Shown here: positions 60,511-64,000 of the stretch, one piece after another
Layout: every line of letters starts with the position of its first letter
Position numbering within the stretch: position 1 is the first letter of the stretch
NCBI GenBank assembly: GCA_002401765.2
Contig: NVTY02000079.1
Location: 182,785-246,784, forward strand
Reading direction: 5' to 3'
Source of the DNA: Thiotrichaceae bacterium
GTDB lineage: Bacteria > Pseudomonadota > Gammaproteobacteria > SZUA-140
DNA length: 64,000 nucleotides
Notes under the pieces: model-generated
Databases searched by the model: none
What the model saw: only the letters and a program-made list of their open reading frames with translations
What the model was told of the DNA's origin: nothing
Made by a program: the position numbers and the translations under genes

Positions 60511-62625
60511 TTAATCTTTCTGACCACCATCGTGAGCGTTGTTTTGGGTGATTTTAACGCTTGTGTCAGGTTGGGTGATCAGGTCGGCTAAAATTGCAGC
60601 GGCTTCTTTGACTCGGATATTTTTGATTTCCTCTAAAAACTTTTCATCTTCGGCGCTGGCGACCTCGCTATCATTTTCCAGGTCACTCATTTTATTCGCG
60701 GATAAACCAATCGAGGTGCGGAACTGGTTGAGGCGAGTCAGACTTGCGCTGCGTTGTTTCTCACGCTCTTCCTTACGCGCCGCTTTAAGCAGTGTGACCG
60801 AGGTTTTTGCGAGTATTTTTTTGCGTACTTCAGCCTGGGCCCGCAGGTATTGAAAGCCCTTATCGGCCTCAGTACGAGCCTGGTGGAGCGCGCGGATGGT
60901 CGATAAGTCATCGCGGATAAGGCCGTAAGATTTATAGTTAGCGGCTTTAATGCGAGCCCATGGTAGCGCGTTATCTAATGCGCTTTCACCCAGTTCGGAG
61001 CTGCTTTCGGCGGTGGGGAATTTAATGTCAGGGATGACGCCGCGATTCTGAGTGCTATCACCATTGATGCGGAAGAACTGGGCCATGGTGAATTTAAGTT
61101 GTCCTAGCGTGGCGCTATTACGCGGTGCGTGCCGGTTTAAGTCGAGTACCTGTTGCACGGTGCCTTTGCCATAGGTGGTTTCACCGACGATGGTGGCACG
61201 TCCGTAGTCTTGCATGGCGCCTGCAAAGATCTCTGATGCAGAGGCACTATAGCGATTGACCAGAACGGTGATAGGCCCTCTGTAAGCGATGTCGTTGTCG
61301 GTGTCTTCATTGATATCGAGTTTGTTTTCACTATCACGCACTTGAACAACGGGGCCCGATTTTATAAAGAGCCCGGTGAGTGAAATCGCCTCTGGCAGCG
61401 AGCCGCCACCGTTATTGGCAAGATTAATTACCAGGCCATCAATTTTTTCTGCTGTTAACGCTTGCAGTAATTTTCGGGTGTCACGAGTGGTGCTTACGTA
61501 ATCCTTGTCACCTCGCCTGGCCCCTTCAAAGTCCATGTAGAAGGTTGGAATTGTGATGATGCCAATGCGGGATGTACTGTCGCCATTTGACACCTCTATT
61601 ATTGATTTCTTAGCGTGCTGTTCTTCCAGTTTGATCTTATCGCGAGTGATGGTGACAATTTTACCGGGGCTATCTTCATCGCCTTTGGGCAATAGTTGTA
61701 ATCGTACCACTGTGTTTTTAGGGCCACGGATCAGTGCCACGACGTCGCCAATGCGCCAGCCAACTACATCTTCCATTTTGCCATCGATGCCCTGGCCAAC
61801 ACTGCTAATACGGTCTTCTGATCGAAACTGCCCACTCATCTCTGCGGGGCCACCGGGAATGGTCTTTTTCACCACGGTATAGTCACCGACAGTTTGCAGT
61901 ACGGCGCCAATTCCTTCTAGTGAAAGACGCATGTTGATATTGAAGTTTTCAGATGTGCGGGGTGAAAAGTAGGTGGTATGAGGCTCAATGGAGATGAGAT
62001 AGGCATTAATAAAGGCTTCATAAACATCTTCTGATTTCACCTGTTTGGTGCGTGTCTTGATGCGTTCGTAGCGTTTGCCGAGTCTTTTCTGGATCTCTTC
62101 ATCACTTTTTTTAGAGAGGCTGAGGCTGAGAATGTCATTTTTAACCCGTTGTCGCCAAATTTCATTGAGTGCCTTTTTATCTTCAGGCCATGCTGCCTCG
62201 CTGCGATCAAAGCGGTAGTGTTCATCGATAGTAAAATCGAAGGGTTGAGCAAGGCGTTCAAGGGCGAAATTAGCTCGTTCGACACGTCGTTGGTTATATT
62301 TACGATAGATACTAAAGGCCGGGGTCAAGTTTCCTTCGCGGATAGCATCATCAAGCGTATGGCTATAAAGATTAAAACTTATGATGTCTTTTTGGGTGAA
62401 TATGTTGCGGTTAGGGTCTAGTGTATCGATGTACTCGGTTAAGATGATTTTTGACTGGGCATCATCTAGCTTGTTTTTTTTGTAATGAAACTGGGTGATG
62501 AATTTGGCCACAAGCACTGCTGAAATACTGTGTTCTGGCTTCGGTGTGAGTGCTGCGCTGGCGGCAGAAAATGGCAATGCGGCGCAGGCGAGCAGGGTGA
62601 CTAGCGTAATGCTTCTTATCATCAT
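60511..62625 (-). CDS. prc: Carboxy-terminal processing (tail-specific) protease Prc
   Basis: 704 residues. The signal peptide ends at PFSAASAA near residue 25. The N-terminal helical domain is about 30-220, the PDZ domain about 235-330 (LSLEGIGAVLQTVGDYTVVKKTIPGGPAEMSGQFR), and the S41 protease domain about 340-560, with the nucleophile serine in RYSASASEIFAGAMQDYGRA and the catalytic lysine in ETTYGKGTVQQVL. The C-terminal DUF3340 follows. Prc cleaves periplasmic proteins with exposed C-termini and trims penicillin-binding protein 3. Length fits E. coli Prc (682). Confidence 0.95.
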   Translation of the reverse strand: MMIRSITLVTLLACAALPFSAASAALTPKPEHSISAVLVAKFITQFHYKKNKLDDAQSKIILTEYIDTLDPNRNIFTQKDIISFNLYSHTLDDAIREGNLTPAFSIYRKYNQRRVERANFALERLAQPFDFTIDEHYRFDRSEAAWPEDKKALNEIWRQRVKNDILSLSLSKKSDEEIQKRLGKRYERIKTRTKQVKSEDVYEAFINAYLISIEPHTTYFSPRTSENFNINMRLSLEGIGAVLQTVGDYTVVKKTIPGGPAEMSGQFRSEDRISSVGQGIDGKMEDVVGWRIGDVVALIRGPKNTVVRLQLLPKGDEDSPGKIVTITRDKIKLEEQHAKKSIIEVSNGDSTSRIGIITIPTFYMDFEGARRGDKDYVSTTRDTRKLLQALTAEKIDGLVINLANNGGGSLPEAISLTGLFIKSGPVVQVRDSENKLDINEDTDNDIAYRGPITVLVNRYSASASEIFAGAMQDYGRATIVGETTYGKGTVQQVLDLNRHAPRNSATLGQLKFTMAQFFRINGDSTQNRGVIPDIKFPTAESSSELGESALDNALPWARIKAANYKSYGLIRDDLSTIRALHQARTEADKGFQYLRAQAEVRKKILAKTSVTLLKAARKEEREKQRSASLTRLNQFRTSIGLSANKMSDLENDSEVASAEDEKFLEEIKNIRVKEAAAILADLITQPDTSVKITQNNAHDGGQKD

Positions 62626-62905
62626 AGTGGCTTCTTAATAGAGGTGATCCATAAAATAGTTTTTTGTCGTTTCATCTGTATCAATATCGACCTTGGGCCC
62701 GATGCTTTTGAATCGAAGGCGATTAATCATTTAATCTTATCGTAGATGTTATGAATTACAACAATTTATTGTGATTATCAGTGGGGAAATTCTGAGATAT
62801 CTATAGCCGTATGCTGGTGGGTTATGCGGTGTAGACTGGGATGCCTATTCAATTCGATGATTAACACTGTTTACTAAGAAAAAACCAGGCAATGTAGCCG
62901 GATGC

Positions 62906-63625
62906 TTAAAACAAGGTGCCGTTAGGTAAATAGCGCCATTGGTCCGGTGGCAGTTTTGACAGCGATACCCTGCCAATACGCAGCCGCAGCATCGCCTCGA
63001 CCGTTAAGCCAACGCTTTGACACATGAATGCGATCTGTCCTGGGCGCACATTTTTGAGTGCGAAACGCAGGCGTATTTCATTTTGCCAGCTGACTTTGGC
63101 AGTGGGGAGTGTCCAGCCCGCCATTTTCATGGGGCGATTCAACTTGGTGAGTCCATTGGCAACAATTTCGCCGCTGACTTCAACGAGATACTCTTGCTCA
63201 TTTTTATTGGCATCGTCAACAAGGCGACGTACCACGCGGCCATCTTGAGAGTATACGACTAGCCCCGTTGCACCCGCTTCAAGTGGGGCGGTGGCTTTAA
63301 GTCTGGCAAAGTGGCGCTTGAGTATTCGAATGCCAGATTTGTCATCAGATGAATGGCTTTCGGGGGTGATTAATGGCAGTGCTGCGCTGGGCGCCTCTAT
63401 ATCAAACGCCGTCGCTTGATGTAACAGGATCGAGACCGGTGGGCAAGGCGCAAGCGTGGCTTCAGGGTGTAGTGCAATATTCTCATTCAGCACCTTGAAC
63501 TGGGGTTGGTCGACGATTTCGTCATCAACCAGTACCCAGCCGCCTTCTATATAGCGCTCGGCTTCACTGCGAGAACAGCGAATCAGTTCGATTAAGCGTT
63601 TGGAGAGGCGGATTGGTTCTTTCAT
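62906..63625 (-). CDS. RluF-like pseudouridine synthase homologue with altered active-site motif
   Basis: 239 residues. The N-terminal S4 RNA-binding domain (residues 6-50: LSKRLIELIRCSRSEAERYIEGGWVLVD) is followed by the pseudouridine synthase fold (about 65-235). The motif that normally reads GRLDxxTxGL is here APLEAGATGLVVYSQDG, with glutamate in place of the catalytic aspartate. The C-terminus QIAFMCQSVGLTVEAMLRLRIGRVSL matches RluB/E/F/RsuA. The same variant occurs in Pseudomonas relatives as I recall, so it is a conserved family trait. It may bind RNA without making pseudouridine. Confidence 0.8.
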   Translation of the reverse strand: MKEPIRLSKRLIELIRCSRSEAERYIEGGWVLVDDEIVDQPQFKVLNENIALHPEATLAPCPPVSILLHQATAFDIEAPSAALPLITPESHSSDDKSGIRILKRHFARLKATAPLEAGATGLVVYSQDGRVVRRLVDDANKNEQEYLVEVSGEIVANGLTKLNRPMKMAGWTLPTAKVSWQNEIRLRFALKNVRPGQIAFMCQSVGLTVEAMLRLRIGRVSLSKLPPDQWRYLPNGTLF

Positions 63626-64000
63626 TACAGGGCGGCCCTTTTAAAGGGTTGATGCTAGCACAGTAGGCTGACTTAGTTTTTAGTTGCGTTGAAAATTGCT
63701 CAAAGAGATTTTAGCTGGAAAAATAACAGGGGCGACAGCTTTGGTCCAGCCCTGAAGATTTTTATATATGTAATTCAGTCGTTAAGAGGCCAGACCTAAA
63801 GTTTTATTTTATCCCGGCCGATTGTAACAGTAGAGTGGTTGTCAGAAATCCCTTACAAGATGGACAGCGGCTTCGGATTGATTTTTTCTTTTTATATACC
63901 CGTGGCGTTTGAGATTTAGGCTTTTAGTGTGCGTCATATTCATTTCATGGCAAGGCGAAATGACGAGCAATAGCGGGACTATTGCGAGGAATTTCAACGC
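63626..64000. other. Right-edge stretch without a supported gene
   Basis: 375 bp with no credible reading frame. It contains a hairpin GCAATAG / CTATTGC at 63967-63985 near the end, of the kind that recurs in dispersed repeats. Confidence 0.6.

Overview
ORGANISM. The window reads as chromosomal DNA of a gammaproteobacterium of moderate GC. Typical gammaproteobacterial blocks are present: holB-pilZ-tatD at the left edge, and ssrA-smpB followed by ratA-rnfH, bamE and fur on the right. A Prc tail-specific protease, a YecA/UPF0149 protein, BolA, SelO, CreA and a full-length SMC fit the same assignment. Chemotaxis genes (cheD, a CheW-globin fusion, a cheR remnant, a CheY-like receiver) suggest a motile, redox- or gas-sensing bacterium. 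I cannot name a genus. LAYOUT. 1-27.3 kb is housekeeping backbone: DNA replication and repair, a peptidase, cheD, a frameshifted TrmH-type methyltransferase, small conserved proteins, SelO, then the chemotaxis/globin section. An IS4-type element has truncated cheR in that section. It continues with an FGGY kinase, queF, smc, a RIO1-type kinase, an FKBP lipoprotein and a SEC-C protein. A ~180-bp dispersed repeat occurs twice (5.97 and 22.8 kb). 27.4-44.1 kb is a defence island. It holds a type I restriction-modification operon (hsdM, a DUF1016 nuclease, hsdS, hsdR) with an AbiE toxin-antitoxin pair between hsdS and hsdR, and Nudix and membrane-protein genes coupled downstream. hsdR carries an in-frame TGA and a second hsdS 3' half is duplicated. 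Further right are a MITE, hipBA, decayed remnants of a type III mod gene and of a second type I system, a NERD/zinc-ribbon protein and the N-terminal stub of an integrase. 44.1-52.5 kb is a second element of about 8.4 kb joined to the 3' end of ssrA. It has a P4-type integrase, matching att-like and arm-like repeats at both ends, an unknown two-gene operon (first gene interrupted by TGA), an AlpA/HTH/tyrosine-recombinase cluster and an AAA ATPase plus DUF4276 pair that looks like a defence system. 52.5-64 kb returns to backbone: ssrA, smpB, an NSS transporter, ratA, rnfH, bamE, fur, a DUF1835 gene behind a structured leader, a Tat-exported PhoX-type phosphatase, prc and an RluF-like protein. 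HOW IT FITS TOGETHER. The ssrA 3' end seems to have served as an insertion hot spot at least twice, giving tandem islands in which working defence genes sit beside decayed ones. The most unusual single gene is the CheW domain fused to two globin domains, which would place haem sensing directly on the chemoreceptor-kinase scaffold. The least explained systems are the two-gene operon at 44.9-46.9 kb and the ATPase/DUF4276 pair at 48.9-50.9 kb.
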